From: Cinnamomum chago
Lineage: Eukaryota > Streptophyta > Magnoliopsida > Laurales > Lauraceae
Direction: 5' to 3'
NCBI GenBank assembly: GCA_038049695.1
Contig: CP142456.1
Span: 79,879,422 to 79,943,421, forward strand
Length of the DNA: 64,000 nt
In this document: positions 13,101-26,852 of the stretch, piece by piece
Numbering within the stretch: the first letter of the stretch is position 1
Layout: the number at the start of each line of letters is the position of its first letter
Position numbers and translations under genes: made by a program
Notes under the pieces: generated by a model
What the model saw: the letters and a program-made list of their open reading frames with translations, nothing else
Told to the model about the DNA's origin: nothing
Databases searched by the model: none

Positions 13101-14348
13101 CACCTTTAGAAATATAAATAAATAAATAAATAAAACCCTTGACTTTGAAATTATTTTAAAAAATAAATTTTATTTTTTTTATTTTTTTTGTGAACTGTCA
13201 TTTCCTCCTACCATTTTAAGGGATGAAAGATCAAACTGAAACACACTTAACCCAAATAATCTTAACTCTAATCTAATTTCTCTGCCACTCCCCATCCTTT
13301 GCATAAAGCATGGTAAGGGAGAATTTCTTTCGAAGATTGGTCATTCTAATAATTAAGGCAAGGGTTTTTGTTAGAACAGGTTTTGTATTTAAAATGAGAG
13401 GAATTTTGGTTATCTCATTGCTCAAAATGATTAAACCATAGCCTTTTCCCAAAAAGAAAAAGAATTTAAAGGGAGCCAATTGTGGGTATTTTCTAAATTA
13501 CAAGAAATAGTCTCAAAGTTAAGAGAGAGTTTAAGCACGGGGAGCTTTTTTAGAATTCATGAAATCCTCAGTTGAGCTTTTAGAAAAATTTATTTTCCGA
13601 ACTATAAGTGAAACTATCGTAAAGAGCGGCAGTACTCACCTGGCTGCTCATGGTTCAAACTCTGAATACGTCACCTCTTTTTGCTTGTGCCGGGCTCCTT
13701 TCCCATTTGTGGGGGTTTTTTTTCCATTCGCGCGGACTCATTTTCCACTTGAATGACCTATTTTCTTGTGTGTGGGGGGTTTCACTTGGGTCTCAGCCCC
13801 CTTGCCTGGGGTACTAAAAAGAAATGAAACTATGGTTTGGTTAGTCCTTTCTAGTGAGCTATTAATCTGATGCAGTCTTTATACTTCATTTGATTATAAA
13901 ATTGGTTCATGTGTTGAAAAACAACACATGGCGGAGTAAAATTATTTCTCAACAATTTGTTTTAAAGAAATGCTTGGGCCATCCAAAACAAACCCTGTTT
14001 TCTGATCTTTCATTCCATTTGAAGTTAAATTAATCTAAAGACTCATTAGATCAGCAGGTGTCTAATCTTTGTTTTTCTTTGGTCGAAAGCTACTCACATC
14101 TATAAGATTATAATTGTTCTTTAGAAATATTCATTCATTAACTAATCAAAATTGTTATTAAGCTAATGTCTTGATATAAGATATTGCTTACTTTGTTAAA
14201 GTATATAATATAATGGTGCACGTCACTATTGCCTATCTTACAAAAAAAATCCTTTGAAGGAATAACCATAGTATGCAATTGATGGAATGCCGGTTGATGA
14301 TCTTTTGTTTCCCTTTTTCATTTCACTCTTAGTTCAATGGATCTTAAA
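10170..14348. other. Intergenic with degraded repeats
   Basis: No gene is supported. Two related 'ttgcttgggtactgaa'/'ttgcctggggtactaaa' segments (about 10560-10990 and 13600-13830) look like arms of an old dispersed element. The second includes 'tggttcaaactct', similar to a pol III B-box, so a SINE origin is conceivable but unproven. A short (AAAT)n tract is near 13110-13130. Confidence 0.4.
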
Positions 14349-15153
14349 GGGCACGTTTGGTTTGGTAAATAGAGAATTTGAATGGCTCGGATAGTGGAAA
14401 CAGGCCCACAGGAATAAAAAGATTCAATTTTAGAGAATAGACTTGTCGTAAATATCTCGAAATCCATGAGGGATCTACGGCTAAAATTTGAGCACTATAA
14501 ATGTTTGGTCTTTTAGAAGTGATGCACAGTTGGGATCATGATTTTGTAGCACATAGGAATAAAAAGAATGAAAAAAAGGGGCTGCCAAACAATTTCATTT
14601 TTACATGGTGGTAAATAAAGGTCCAGAGTTTTTTTTTTTTTCCCCTTTTTTCATGAACCATGATGTATCATGGTACCAAATTTGATCTCATAGCCATTTT
14701 TTGCCTTCATAAGAGAATTAACAGTTCAAACTTTGCAAATGTGGCCCAAAGAAATTTAAAAAAAAAAAAAAAAATTTGTGGCTCAATGGTTTAGACTTGT
14801 TTTTTCTTACAAATATCTCAAAATATATAAGGAACCAAAAACTGATATTTGACCTCTTAGCTGCTTTGAGCCTATTAAACATGATTACTAGTTTGTATAT
14901 TGAATTAGGGGCCAAAAAAAAAAAGGGTAACCCCTTATGTCTTGTCTAGAGCACTAAATATAGCTCCGCATTTCAGCGCTTCCATTGATTCAGTTTACCG
15001 ATGTGGGTAAGTTGAATCTTGCAAATAATTGGAAACGCGGAATCAAGGACTCCTTTTTTTATGATTTTCATGGGCTTACCAAACATAGATTTTGCTTGCT
15101 AGTGAGGAAAAGTTCAAGGATTTTTTCTCCGACTACCCTTATCAAATGTGCCC
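14349..15153. mobile_element. Possible PIF/Harbinger-type element
   Basis: Ends GGGCACGTTTGGTTTGG (left) and, reverse complemented, GGGCACATTTGATAAGG (right) match at about 11 of the first 13 bases. Both flanks read TAAA. About 805 bp lie between, with no transposase. The flank is four bases rather than the usual TWA trinucleotide, so this is weaker than the element at 16465. Confidence 0.4.
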
Positions 15154-16461
15154 TAAAGGGTGTGCTCTCTTCCTACAAGACACCAAATAATTTCTTCATT
15201 TACTTCCAAATGGAGAAGTTTTTAAGAACTACATTAGAAATGCATGTCATTTTAGAAAGGACCCACTTAAATGTTCAAATCACAATTTGGTCCCACCACT
15301 TGATAATTCAAATGGCTCTCCGTAAAAACTGATGCTTGGTGAAAGAGCCTTTTAGGATGTTAAGTAAAATGAAGGACCAAATCTCTGCTCCCCAAAAGAG
15401 GCTAAAGCGAGATTGATCTTGAACACCTTGATTATCAGAAAAGATAGAGCCTATACTAACATTCCACTCCTCTCAGATATAAAGAGGTTGCATGTCCCCA
15501 AGAATTCCGAGTCCCCTATTTGATTGGGCTTCAATGGTAAGAATTGGACATATGAAAAGGAAAGTTCTTGTGGCCAATAAAATCCTCAGAATTTTGAGTT
15601 CCATAATGCTACTTTTGCATTGAATATTTGTAAATTCTACTTCGGAGACAACATGTGGAATTCTTCCAAATGCTCCATGCTATGAATAACAGAGACAGAG
15701 AACGAACAGTAGTTGTCCTTCTTCTATTGAGTATCTAGGGGAACCATGACTCTCCCGCTCAAATGATTAGGGGACTGTAATAATTAGCAACAAGAGGATC
15801 CAACTAACCTATGAGGTGCATACTATAATAATAATAATATTATTATTATTGCTTTTTAAGATTTTCAATTTTTTGAACTAGACTAATTCTTTTGGATTCA
15901 AAAGAAAACCGAATAACTTCTCTATAACTCTTAAGTATAATAGTACAATTTCAAATCTATAACTTTTAGATATTGTCCGAATCCAAAACCACCTCTTAAA
16001 ATTACATACTGTAATAATAATATGACATGACTATACGAGGAAAGTCCACGGAAGAAAATTACACTTACACTCAATCAAAAAGCACATATTCCTCTTTGGC
16101 ACCTATAATATCATCATCCATATCCTGACAACAATGCCGTAATGTCAGAATATAAAAGTTGCTGATGATAAATTAAACTTATCATGATAATATGGCGACA
16201 AAATATGCTTAAGAAAGTATTACTATACTGTTGTAGTAAAATTCAAAATATCTGTGATATTTGCAACATGGATCACCCCTTCCATCGCACGACGGTAGGC
16301 CCATCTATATCTCATAATGGTAGACACATCTATTTTAATTTTATACCATCAAATCAATGAGAATGTCCACATGAGGGACCGGGCCAGAATCCGGTCTCCC
16401 CATTCGGTCCGGCTAGCGGGACTCTAAATCAATCATTGCCCCACTTGAAATGTCAGATACC
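15154..16461. other. Intergenic, AT palindrome
   Basis: No gene seen. An ATAATAATAATATTATTATTAT palindrome lies around 15826-15850 and could extrude a cruciform. Around 16375-16430 is a 'gggaccgg...ccggtct...cggtcc' stretch resembling the palindromic repeat found in the WRKY intron at 43570. Confidence 0.45.
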
Positions 16462-16464
16462 TAA

Positions 16465-16980
16465 GGGCACGGTTGTGTACATGTAATTTCCGTGGAAATT
16501 AGAAATTGTCACATTAGCAGAATCCATGGGTTTTAAATTCTTTGGAAAAGTTTTTCCGCAAAAGTCAAAATTTTATATTTGATGCAAAAAAGGTTTTCCT
16601 CAATGAATTATTGCTAATGTTTTTGGTACAGCTATGGATTTTTTTAGTGAAAACCACTTTTTAGTGAAAGCTATTGGATGGGTGGGTTGGTATGTATGTG
16701 GGGTGGATGGGGTTAAGAGGGAAAGAGGAAGAAAGATGGTGATTGGGTGGAGTGAGGGTGAGAGAGAGGAAATTGGGGGGTCAGTTTTCCGTGGAAATGG
16801 ACTTCCCATACCCCCCCCCCCCCCCCCGAATAAGAAATCTATTTTCATGCCTAGAAAGGGAAAAATTGACGTGACGAAAAAACATTTCCTCGGAAAATTG
16901 CCACACCAAACATATGAAAAAGAAATTTTCCGCAGAAAACTACAACCTTTTCCGCGGAAATAGGCTACACAAACATGCCC
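16465..16980. mobile_element. PIF/Harbinger (Tourist-like) MITE
   Basis: A 516-bp element with termini GGGCACGGTTGTGTACATG and, reverse complemented, GGGCATGTTTGTGTAGCCT, each followed by an ATTTCCGYGGAAA motif. It is flanked by the trinucleotide TAA on both sides (16462-16464, 16981-16983), the 3-bp TWA duplication typical of PIF/Harbinger. A run of 17 or so C sits inside at about 16810-16827. Open frames inside are not coding. Confidence 0.85.
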
Positions 16981-16983
16981 TAA

Positions 16984-19900
16984 GTCTCACATTTTTTCTC
17001 CTTTTTTCTTCTTTCTTTAGTAAGGAAAAGTTTTATTGGTACCCAAAAGGAAACCATTACAAAACAGGGACCAGCTTACATAGCCAAATCCGAAAAAAGA
17101 GTCCAAACATAACACATTGTTCGGTCTCAAATCTGAGTTTGACAAGGGAGTGATCTGCGTCATTAAATTTTAAAATCAAGTGTTATTTTGATAAAACAGT
17201 AATCACTGTTGGATTGATCATGTAAAAAAAATAATAAAATTATCAAATCAAGACACGCCCTCGTGCATAAAACAGGGAGTGCCAACAGAAAACAAACATG
17301 ACTGTAGTTTAGGAACAATATAGAGAGTATTTTCTACCAGAACTTGGGCCTGCATCCATAATTCTTTTTAAAGCTTGTGACTTGTGCAGTCCTGATTATC
17401 CGTAACTGGGCCATAAGGAAGAAAGAGAACTCCTTCCACCAATAGGCCTGCAATGCCTCTTGTCTCTGAGCTTGGAACTCTTTTCCCTTTTCAGCTACTT
17501 TCAACAGGAAAAAGGTGAAGGTGGGGTACCCTTGTTTTGCCACAGCCAACATCTGAATTGGCTTCATGCAGATGAGGACACTAGAGAATCTATCAATATA
17601 TAAGGGTTAGGTTGGGTGGCTTTTGATCGCAGTGTCACTTGTTTGTAAAGCTCTACCCTGAGGAGAAGCAACAGGATCTGTAACCATTTCTCCTGCACCA
17701 TGGCCCCAATTAGCATGTCTTTCATGGTTTTAGCGTATATAAAACTCGCCTGCTTTCTTTGACCATCTAACTTGCTCAGGCCGTTGGTTCCTCCAATGAT
17801 TACAGGTACCTAAATTACACTCCATCATCGTCATTATCATTATCAAAGTCTTGTCTCAAAATAGTTGGTGCCGGCTAAATGAATTTTGTTTTGTCATTCT
17901 AGTCGTTACTGAGCTAAATTACATATATGTTATGCTGATTTTTAAATCTTATAAAATCAAACGCACATAAATATCACCTAGGCTCGGGCTTGGTTCAAAG
18001 TTTGACTCACATTTGGGGCTTACCCGTGCACATGAAATTCATGATGGAATTAATCTAAGTCAGTTCCCCAAATGCACACAAATTAGAGACATCACTTAAA
18101 CTAAAAAATGCATTTTGCATATTGACTACTGGCTTAGTTGTATATTAAATGACACTAGTCATGAATGAATTTATGCATGTGCGTTTTATCAAAGGACACA
18201 AAGCAATTTTGATATGAATTTAGGAATGTGGCATTGTTTATAAAGATGCTTATTGAGATACAAGATTTTATAATTCGAAGCTGCCCTAAAGTTCATAAAA
18301 TAGCAATGGATATTTAGACAATATATATTATTTGATAGGACTACTCTTTTTATCCAAACCAACAAAAATCTCTCAACAGCTGTTCCATTGTCTGATTAGA
18401 AAAGAGAAATATCTTGTAGATATTATTGAGAATATCTTCATGACCATGTGGGTTTTCATTGTACAAAGTAAAATACTCACTCTAGGGCATGTGGGAGTCT
18501 TCATGTGACCTATTGTCTCATCATACAAATAATTATAAGGGTATATGAAGGTCGTAGCTCTGGTGTCCCTTGTAGGAGAAATGAAATTCTCTGCTGCAGC
18601 CATGTGCTTGTCTCCGTGCACGTGTGCTGCCTAGGTGTGGCACTTCTTTTGCACAAACAAGTCATCTCACTTACTCAATGTAGCATGTCTGTGTTTTTGT
18701 GTTCACATGTGTGTAAACACAGTCATGTGTTTGCATCATGGTTCCATAAGGAACTTTTTTTTTTTTTTACTTTTCTAATATAATTTTATTTCTAATAAAA
18801 AGGGTTTTCTTCATATATTCATGTCAATTTGTTATTTGCATAACCCAATAAGAAATAGATTATTGTAAAAGAAACCCTCCCCTTTTTTTGCTCAACTCGC
18901 CCGAATAAAAAAATTGACTCAAGGAGTCAATGTGGTCTCTCAGGGGAGTCATTCTTTATTTAAATTATTTTTAAATACTTAGAAACATTTCATCTATATA
19001 TATATATATTTATATAGTCTTACCTTAATTTGACTCGGCCCTTGTACAAAATGAGGTAACTCGGTGCAATCAAGAGTCAACTTAAGAATGTTTTTCATCC
19101 CTAATTGAAATGCCCGAAAGTTATGTTGACCGGCAATCAAACTATTTTTATAAGGCTTTTAACATATTCAAATGATTATATTCTTAAAAGAACAAGATGC
19201 CCATACTTATTTTTGAGAATAAAAGTTCTCAAAAGGGTGTTAGATTTGATTAAACCCGTTGGAGAGTGTCTCGCAGACAATCAATGCTCCTTTGAACATT
19301 TCATTAAGATACAGGTTTCATAATTGTCGATTTATTCTTACCAAAAAGAATAATTGTTGATGTATTTTGTATTATGGAGTTATTTGAAATATGCAAGAAT
19401 TGAGAGGTGTATAGAGAAATAAAAATTAAAAAAACAGAAAATCCCTGTTTCTGAGGGTGATGTAGATACAATTTAAAAGTATAATATATAACATCACATG
19501 TAGATGAAATGCTCCAACAACAATGTCTTTTCTCCAAGAGATTTCATGCTGACAACTTCCACTTGACCTTTGACATATAAGTCTCTAATATCATCCACTC
19601 CAAATGAAGATGTTTTCTCCCAAATTATCTTTTCAATCACAAGGATAGGGGTAGTCCTGTTAAATGATATATGAAAAATAAAGATTAACAATTGTAATTT
19701 ACAAAGAACTGCCTCGTACCACTTACCCGATTTATTAAGGTGAGAGGTGTTTGTTCTCACCCAGCAACCTTAGGCATGCCACCTTCTCTCTTTAGATGGC
19801 TCTCTCGCCCCATCCAAAGTCTACTTCCCTCACCTGAGGGCTCTATCACCTTATCCAAGGGTGGGGTCCTATGCCCGGCCCTATTACTGCGTAACAAAAA

Positions 19901-20699
19901 AGGCAAAAACAATTGCGATTTATAAATTGAATAACTTATTTAGAAATCACTCTATAGCTGAAGTAAAATCTGAATTAATATTTATTTATTGAATGCAAGT
20001 ATAGTATTATAAATTTCTTACATTTATAATTGAGTCCTCGTAATTGGAGCCACCACCACAGGTTTAAGTGTGGCCATGGCTGCCCGGACATATTCACATG
20101 CTGAGTCTGTGTTGGAACCATGCACATAAGTGCTATCACAGTCACACACACACCCCTCAAGTGGCTTAATTATGGGAGTCTCGTCGTCTTAGCCTTGGAC
20201 TCTTAAGGGCCTCGTTTGTTCTGTTTGTCTGAGGACGAGGCATGGAAAATCTGACAAAGTTTTATAGCAGAACTTTTTTTTATTTGGTCTTTTCTACATG
20301 AAAAATATAAAAAAATCACAAAAAAATAGATTCACGATTCCTCAAAAGAGCCTTTTCCAAGGAGGGTGAAAAAAAAAATTCCATAAAAGAGAAATTATAA
20401 TATCGTAAACTTCAATTTTTGAAAATCTAAATGGAGCAAAGTAAATGCCGCTAACATGCCTGAACAAATATTTACTCTTATAGGAGTTCGAAATCCGGAT
20501 GATGGGAGCAACTTCTTCTTTTGATTTTTTTTTTCTTTTTGGTTGGGAACATGATGTTTATTTAAGATAAGTAAGATACGGTTAGAGCATATTTTACTCT
20601 AATAGGATTTGGGATAATGGTCAAATGATCGACTATTCTTGTCTGTTATTGGTAGCATGAAATTAATTAAAGATTAATCAAGTACAACTAGCACAAACA
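16984..20699. other. Intergenic, no gene seen
   Basis: AT-rich sequence. A minus-strand open frame near 17334-17567 has a plausible look, but no splice context or family match supports it. A (TA)n tract lies near 18996-19010. A GGGCCTCGTTTGTTC end-like motif at about 20205 has no matching partner. Confidence 0.45.
17845..17895 (-). repeat. RTE-type LINE or SINE 3' end fragment
   Basis: Reads, on the minus strand, as the 3' terminal motif of plant RTE LINEs and Au-type SINEs: CCGGCACCAACTATTTTGAG followed by acaagactttg. It is preceded (plus strand) by a (TCATTA)-like microsatellite. The same terminal motif ends the LINE at 33460 and recurs near 59335 and 63684. Only the tail is recognisable. 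Confidence 0.5.
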
Positions 20700-20960
20700 A
20701 AAAAAATAAAGAAAAATGGAAGACAAATACAAAATATAAGGAATTGGTGGAAAAGCCTTATATATGCAAGACCGGAAGACAAATTATAAAAGAAAACAAC
20801 CAAAGGAGCAGCTCTACTGCCCACCCTTTATTTGGCTAAAGAATCAATCATACCATTAGCCAACTGATCCATATGAGAAAAAGATGCTTTACGCAAAAAA
20901 GATAAAGCCTTAATCTCATTAGAGTAAAGAGATGAAATGTCCAATTACTCCAACAAGCAT
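20700..20960 (-). mobile_element. L1-type LINE 3' end (RNase H remnant)
   Basis: On the minus strand a frame ending at the stop 20828-20830 reads like the C-terminus of the RNase H domain of plant L1 LINEs, with IKALS, ASFSH and ANGMIDSLAK segments. The family consensus is of the form REANxxADxLAK. AT-rich 3' untranslated-like sequence follows toward 20700. It is a 5'-truncated dead copy lying upstream of LAZY1, in opposite orientation to it. Confidence 0.65.
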
Positions 20961-21528
20961 AAAATTGTAAATAGAACATCGTAAAAAAAAAGGGCATAAA
21001 ATTGTGGATAAAACATCCTAAAAAAAAAAAACATTGCTTCTTTTTCGATAATGGTCAATTATATAGTGGTCTAAACTCCTATTGCAGTAAAATTTGAAAG
21101 TGGCTTATATAAACTGAATGACATTTTTTGAGCAAAAGAAAATACTCACCAATTTCTCCCTAGTCCGAGTCAGGAGAATAGTTCACTAATTATGAACACA
21201 CTGCTGAAAGAAACCTGGAACCCACAAGCCCCTGTTTGGGTACAAATGATTTGATCTTGACAAAGAAATTCCAGCCCAAGAATTGTAACTTTCTCTGTGT
21301 TTTCTCTACCTACCTTCTCTGAAAACACCCAAATCCCTTTCCTTTTTTAAACATCTCGATCTTTCCATCCACTTATCAAATTCATATCATAACGACCCCT
21401 CTCCTCTCCTCTCTGCCACACTATATTGCATTGCATTGTTCCCTCACAATACCCACCAGCTCCAGCATTTCTCCTCTCCCTCTTTCACTCTCTCTATACT
21501 CCATCAAGCAATCCAAGGAAGCACCAAG
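20961..21528 (+). promoter_or_regulatory. LAZY1 upstream region and 5' UTR
   Basis: The sequence between the LINE fragment and the LAZY1 start codon. A weak TATA-like CTATATT lies at 21421-21427, about 100 bases before the ATG. A pyrimidine-rich CT tract typical of plant 5' leaders occupies about 21400-21510. The transcription start is not determinable here. Confidence 0.4.
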
Positions 21529-23540
21529 ATGAAGGTGAGTTCCAGTTCATTTAATTTCAGTACCGTTTGGATGCACCATATATACAATCAAGATCACATG
21601 TGAATGGAACTAATCACCCCAAGTGTTGTTTGGGTATATTGGAAATGATTCTTTTTTACCATGGTTTTAAAACACAGTTTCGGTGTTGATACCATCTAAG
21701 ATGAAACCTTTTTGGCAATGGTTTTGGCCGATATATCGGTCCTTCCGTGACATTTCATTATGTTTGGCTCTTCTCTGAAAGAAATCTTTTCAAATTATCT
21801 GTGAAAATCGTGATATTTCATTTTTAGTTTGCTTTTATGGTTTTTTAGATGTAAACAAGATGACAAAGTGAAATGTGTAATTTGCAAGGATGGATACAAT
21901 TTAAGCTGGGACTAGATTAATTTTTTTGAAACAATATGTATCAAATCAGTATCGGTCATGACCAAAACTTTGTATGTATCCTGTGATACAGTCCTCTTTA
22001 GGCCAAGCAACCTTTGAATATCTATTTTGTGTGGTTGAAGCTAATTTAGGAATATTCTGTGCTTTTAGGCTTTGAAGAGTCTTGCTATAGAGTAATGGAC
22101 GTTGTCACCCAGATTGCAGTTTTTTTCTATTTGAAGAGAGATAACAGTTAAAATACAGGACATGTGGCATGGAGTTCTAGCTCATTATTGTTAATAATAA
22201 CAAAGAGGTTTGGTTAGATTGAGTGTCTATAAAAAGTCAATCTAACAAAACATTACTCTGCATCCAATTGAAGAGAATGTAATTGGATAAAGATGAAGAA
22301 GTGGAGAAGTTAAGCCTCATTGATTTCCAGCAAAAGCACCCAAGAATCAATGATTACAATCATTTATTCTATCTTATTTTTACAATGAATTCTACCTAGA
22401 TACCAACTTTCTTGTATTTCACCGCTTTTATTGGAAGCAAACTGTATATTATCTACATGGAGTCTAGTCTAATTCATGGGGCTCACTTAGATGAATATAT
22501 GTTTATTGGAGGAGGCGGGAATGGAAAAGGCCTCCTCATGGACAAGGGAACGTAAAAAGGTCAACTACACACAAGATTATCCCAACTCTTGATTTAACAT
22601 ATTTGAAAGTTTAATGGAACTTCACTCGGTAGAACTTTCCGAAATTCCATTCAATGGTGAGTGAAGGTTTAATAAGTGTGGAATTAGGCTCGATGCCAAA
22701 TCATGGAATGACAAAAATATCAGAGTGGGGGCACTGATCAAAGCTAGGCCCAAGTGGGTCCCATAGATAGGAGAACATTTTCCCAGCACTGTATACCTGT
22801 TTACAGAACTGAGTTGAAAATAATTGTACCCGTGACAACGGGGAACTGTCTGTCCCCATAGGCCTCGATTGCCTAGAGACAATTTGTATTATGTAAAAGG
22901 TCATCATGTGGTGTTGGACTGGTTCTTCAATTTCACCCTTTGTTACTGCGGTGAATGGTAGAAAAATGGTTTACTAAGAAAATGGCTCACAGTTTCTAAC
23001 CCCACTAAAGTTATACTCATTTTTATCTCTCTCTCTCACAGTTACTCGGTTGGATGCACCGCAAATTTCGGCAGAATAATGGCGTGGATCCATTAAAGGA
23101 TTTTGCATTAGGTATGCATTCTTGGCAGTACATGCTTCTCAATCCTATTCACCCAAGGTGTGGCCTATGTGTATATCATCTATGATGCCCACATCATAAC
23201 ATACAATATATGACAACACCATCCGTGTGTTGTCAATTTTGAAGTATTCAGGAATGATAGAGAATACCAAAACAGAGACATGGGTTTTATGGATCAGTCC
23301 CTTCATGGCTAGGCATTCACCAAGTCCATCACAGTAAATTGAAACTTTGTTACAATCCAAACTACATGATAAGATTAAGGGGTCATTGATATGCACGTGT
23401 ATAATAGATATGCAACAGTTTGTGTGTGAAAATGGCGCTTGCATAAGGTCATTTACATTTTACATGAAGGTTTTCATAACTAATTAAAAAGGTGCGAAAA
23501 TCACTTTCACACCTCTTACAAAAAGACACTAGTCTCTTCA

Positions 23541-23576
<36 letters not shown>

Positions 23577-25349
23577 ATTGTAGGCTCAATTTTTGTAATC
23601 CAAACAATTCAATCCATTTATCATAAATATTCATAAATTCTTAGTAATTTGTGAAAATGTCTGGACATATAAATTTAATTTTATCCACTTTCATGGACAT
23701 CCAATTTTTGATCCGAAACATTCAATATTCTCATATTAGTGATAAGCATCAAGAGGTTTAGTTATTATATCTTAAGTCTTTATGAATTTTGAGAAATTTA
23801 TGAAAAGCACCGAAAACATTCAAACACATGTAAAACCATTAAATGTACTCATTTACTAATGTAAAAAAATCATGATCTTGACCAACATGACTATGCGTTT
23901 TACATATTTAATACTTGCATACGTTACATTTGCTTATGTAATGCTTACATATATTACAAAAAAAAAAAATCATTTTTTCTTACAATGTGTTACAACCTTT
24001 TAAGTTCCACTCAACTGGAAGCCTTGTCCACTATCAAATTGATCATATGAAAAACTGTGATTAAAATAAGAGGAGGCGAAAGGTCTCAAATTACATGATC
24101 AATTTTACAACGAAATCAATTCTGATTTTAAGCGATTTGGATTTGATAGTTAGGCCCTAAGGATGGATTTAGAGCATGGACGCAAAGGTTTGTATATGAA
24201 CTGTTCCCAAAGGATCTAGTCTAGATTGAGATTAATTTACAGCTATGTGGTCTGTTTCTCTTAATCGGAGCTAAAACCAATGGTGGATCTGATCTACAGT
24301 TTAGGGCTGTAAATAACCCCATTATAGTGTATGTTGTCAGTGGGACCCACCAACAGCCCCCTTTCGGTTTAGTCGTCTGTTCGTTGCCGACACCAGACAG
24401 TTGGGTAACCCAAACCTGACCCCCACCCAAGGGCTAACGTGCACCAAGGGCCACTTACCTGATGAAGTCAATCATTGAGCCACCAAACCAACTCAATGCT
24501 TGACCCGGGGAATCTGGGTCAGGTTGGAGGTAAACTGGTACTCGACCTGGAAAATATTACATGCATGTTCTAAAATCATGGAACAAGCCAGCCAACTCAA
24601 CCCAAATTTAACATTTTAGTCGGGTCAGGGCATGAAAGTTTGATCACTTTGGCCTAACCCAAATCGGATTCCTAGTAATCCTAGGTTATCATATCATTTG
24701 TTGGCTGGGGCGGACCCAGAAAATGGAACGGGGGTGGGGGCCGCAAATGAAAATTATTAAAATAAAATCTTAACAATTTAGGGGTCAAAATAAAAAATTA
24801 TAAAACTTTAGTGGTAAAAAATAAAAATTTGAAAACTTAAGTGGGGGCCATGGCCTACATGTAGGTCCTGCCCTCCTGTTTGTTAGGTCAGGTAGGGGGT
24901 GGATTGGAACATGAGTTTTGGGTCATCCTAATACTTAATCCATGGCCCATAAATTTAGCGGCTTTAAAAATACATTCTTTTTTCTTACGAATTTAATTTA
25001 ATTTAGTTTTTTGAGGTAAAACTTATGAATTTAATCTGATAGTCGATTTTATTCGAATCATTGTAAAAATCCATAGGGCTTAGTGGGAGAGGTGGTGGCT
25101 GACAAGCTTGGATGCATCATAGGGGTCCCACCTACCCAAAACAAGCGATGACACAAAGGATGCTACTTGAGGAAAATCCCAACCGTGGGGCCCACTTGGG
25201 GCCCCATGTGATCAATCTCCCCTGCATGTCACGGATCCCATGGGTTGTATACCAATTCAAGTAGAAATTGAAATAAAACAAAAGGTGTATTAAGAAGTCA
25301 TTAAACTTGATGGCCACAGATCAAGTTAGGATGATGAGATCGACTTCAA

Positions 25350-25383
<34 letters not shown>

Positions 25384-26792
25384 AGCTGCCCCATTAGATC
25401 TTTCAATCTCAATTATCCATGAGTTTTGGGGCCCCACAGGCTCTTGTACAGTCTTCCGTTTTAGGTCCTAGGTCTTCTATGTTATCTCACATGCAAGCCT
25501 AGAAATAAATCTCACTTGTGTTATTTCCCTCTCAAGTAAGGTTCACCTACGAGCATACTCATATGCAGTCTAGCTCATGAGACCCACTTAGATTTAAGCT
25601 AACCAATGGGAAGATGGCAAATTAATATGTCTCCTCGTCCATAGAGGGAATCCAAAGAATCGACCCCACCAAATTATCCTAGCCCTTTATTTAATGACAT
25701 TTAAGTTTAATGACATCTTATTTATAGATTTTCTTAAGACTCAATCCAATAGTAACTGAAGGTTAAATGAAAGGATTATCAAAGACGCTACACTAAAGAA
25801 AAGTAGGTCCAAGTGGGCCCCACACTGTTGCATTGCACTTGCATTTGCTTGTAGGAGGACATTTTCCTTTTTACGACATGGTTTTATATATATATATATT
25901 ATTATACAAAATATAGAATTTTCTCGTACAAGCTATAATACAAGTGTACTTCAGCTCTATGGGACCCATTTGGGTCCACCATTGTTCGGCGGATGCATTC
26001 ACACATACTATCCCTCATGATCTAAACTAGTCCAAATTTTTAGGCACTTGTTTTTACCTCTAATCACCGTTGAATTGAATCATAAGAATTATAGACAACA
26101 AACTATTAGATTTTTAAGGCTACTATATCAAAGATTAAGATAGTCGGTTGGAGCTGATTTTTTGCTTTACCTTTATCCAAAATGATCATTTTTTCTATCC
26201 TCCCACTTTAGTGATGAGCATTCATTTGGTCGGCCCCATGAGATATGACCTCATGTTAATAGGACGTAATTCACTCACAAATGAAATTTCTTCCTATATA
26301 AGGATAGAGGATTTTCACCAAAGAGCATACCAGAATACAAATCTTGTAATCCAGCTCATGTGACGTGCTTGGATGCTTACCTATCATTAGCCATCGGATG
26401 GATGGAAAGGTCTTTTTATGAATAAGAGATGAGAAGATATCAGCCCCATCACATTATCCTAGTCCATGATTTAATAACCTTAAAAATTAATTATTTTTAA
26501 CCATAAATTATTTTTTGGATTCAATCCAACAATGAGTAAAGACTTAATGAGCATAAAATTAGGCATGGTGATGGATTAGGGGGTCCCCACAAAGTCAGAC
26601 TGGACTTGGGGGAGAAAACCCCATATCTATAGGTGCAAAGAAATTAATATAATTGTTATATGTGAAAGTTTAAAAAATAGTAGAATTTTTTTGTTCATTT
26701 TCACATAGTTAAAATTGTATATTTATTTATATAAAACATTATAAAAGTCCTCTCTAGTGGTAACTTTTCATGAAAAAAAATATAAATGATGA

Positions 26793-26852
<60 letters not shown>

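Noticed and set aside
13600-13830. SINE with a B-box-like TGGTTCAAACTCT
   Set aside because: No convincing A-box, poly(A)/poly(T) tail or target duplication; kept only as a remark on the intergenic stretch.
16600-17153. Overlapping open frames on both strands
   Set aside because: They lie within and next to the PIF MITE, include the poly(C) tract and show no domain.
17334-17567. 77-residue minus-strand open frame
   Set aside because: Composition looks protein-like (QAYWWKEF), but no splice partners or family match could be found, so it is not listed as a gene.
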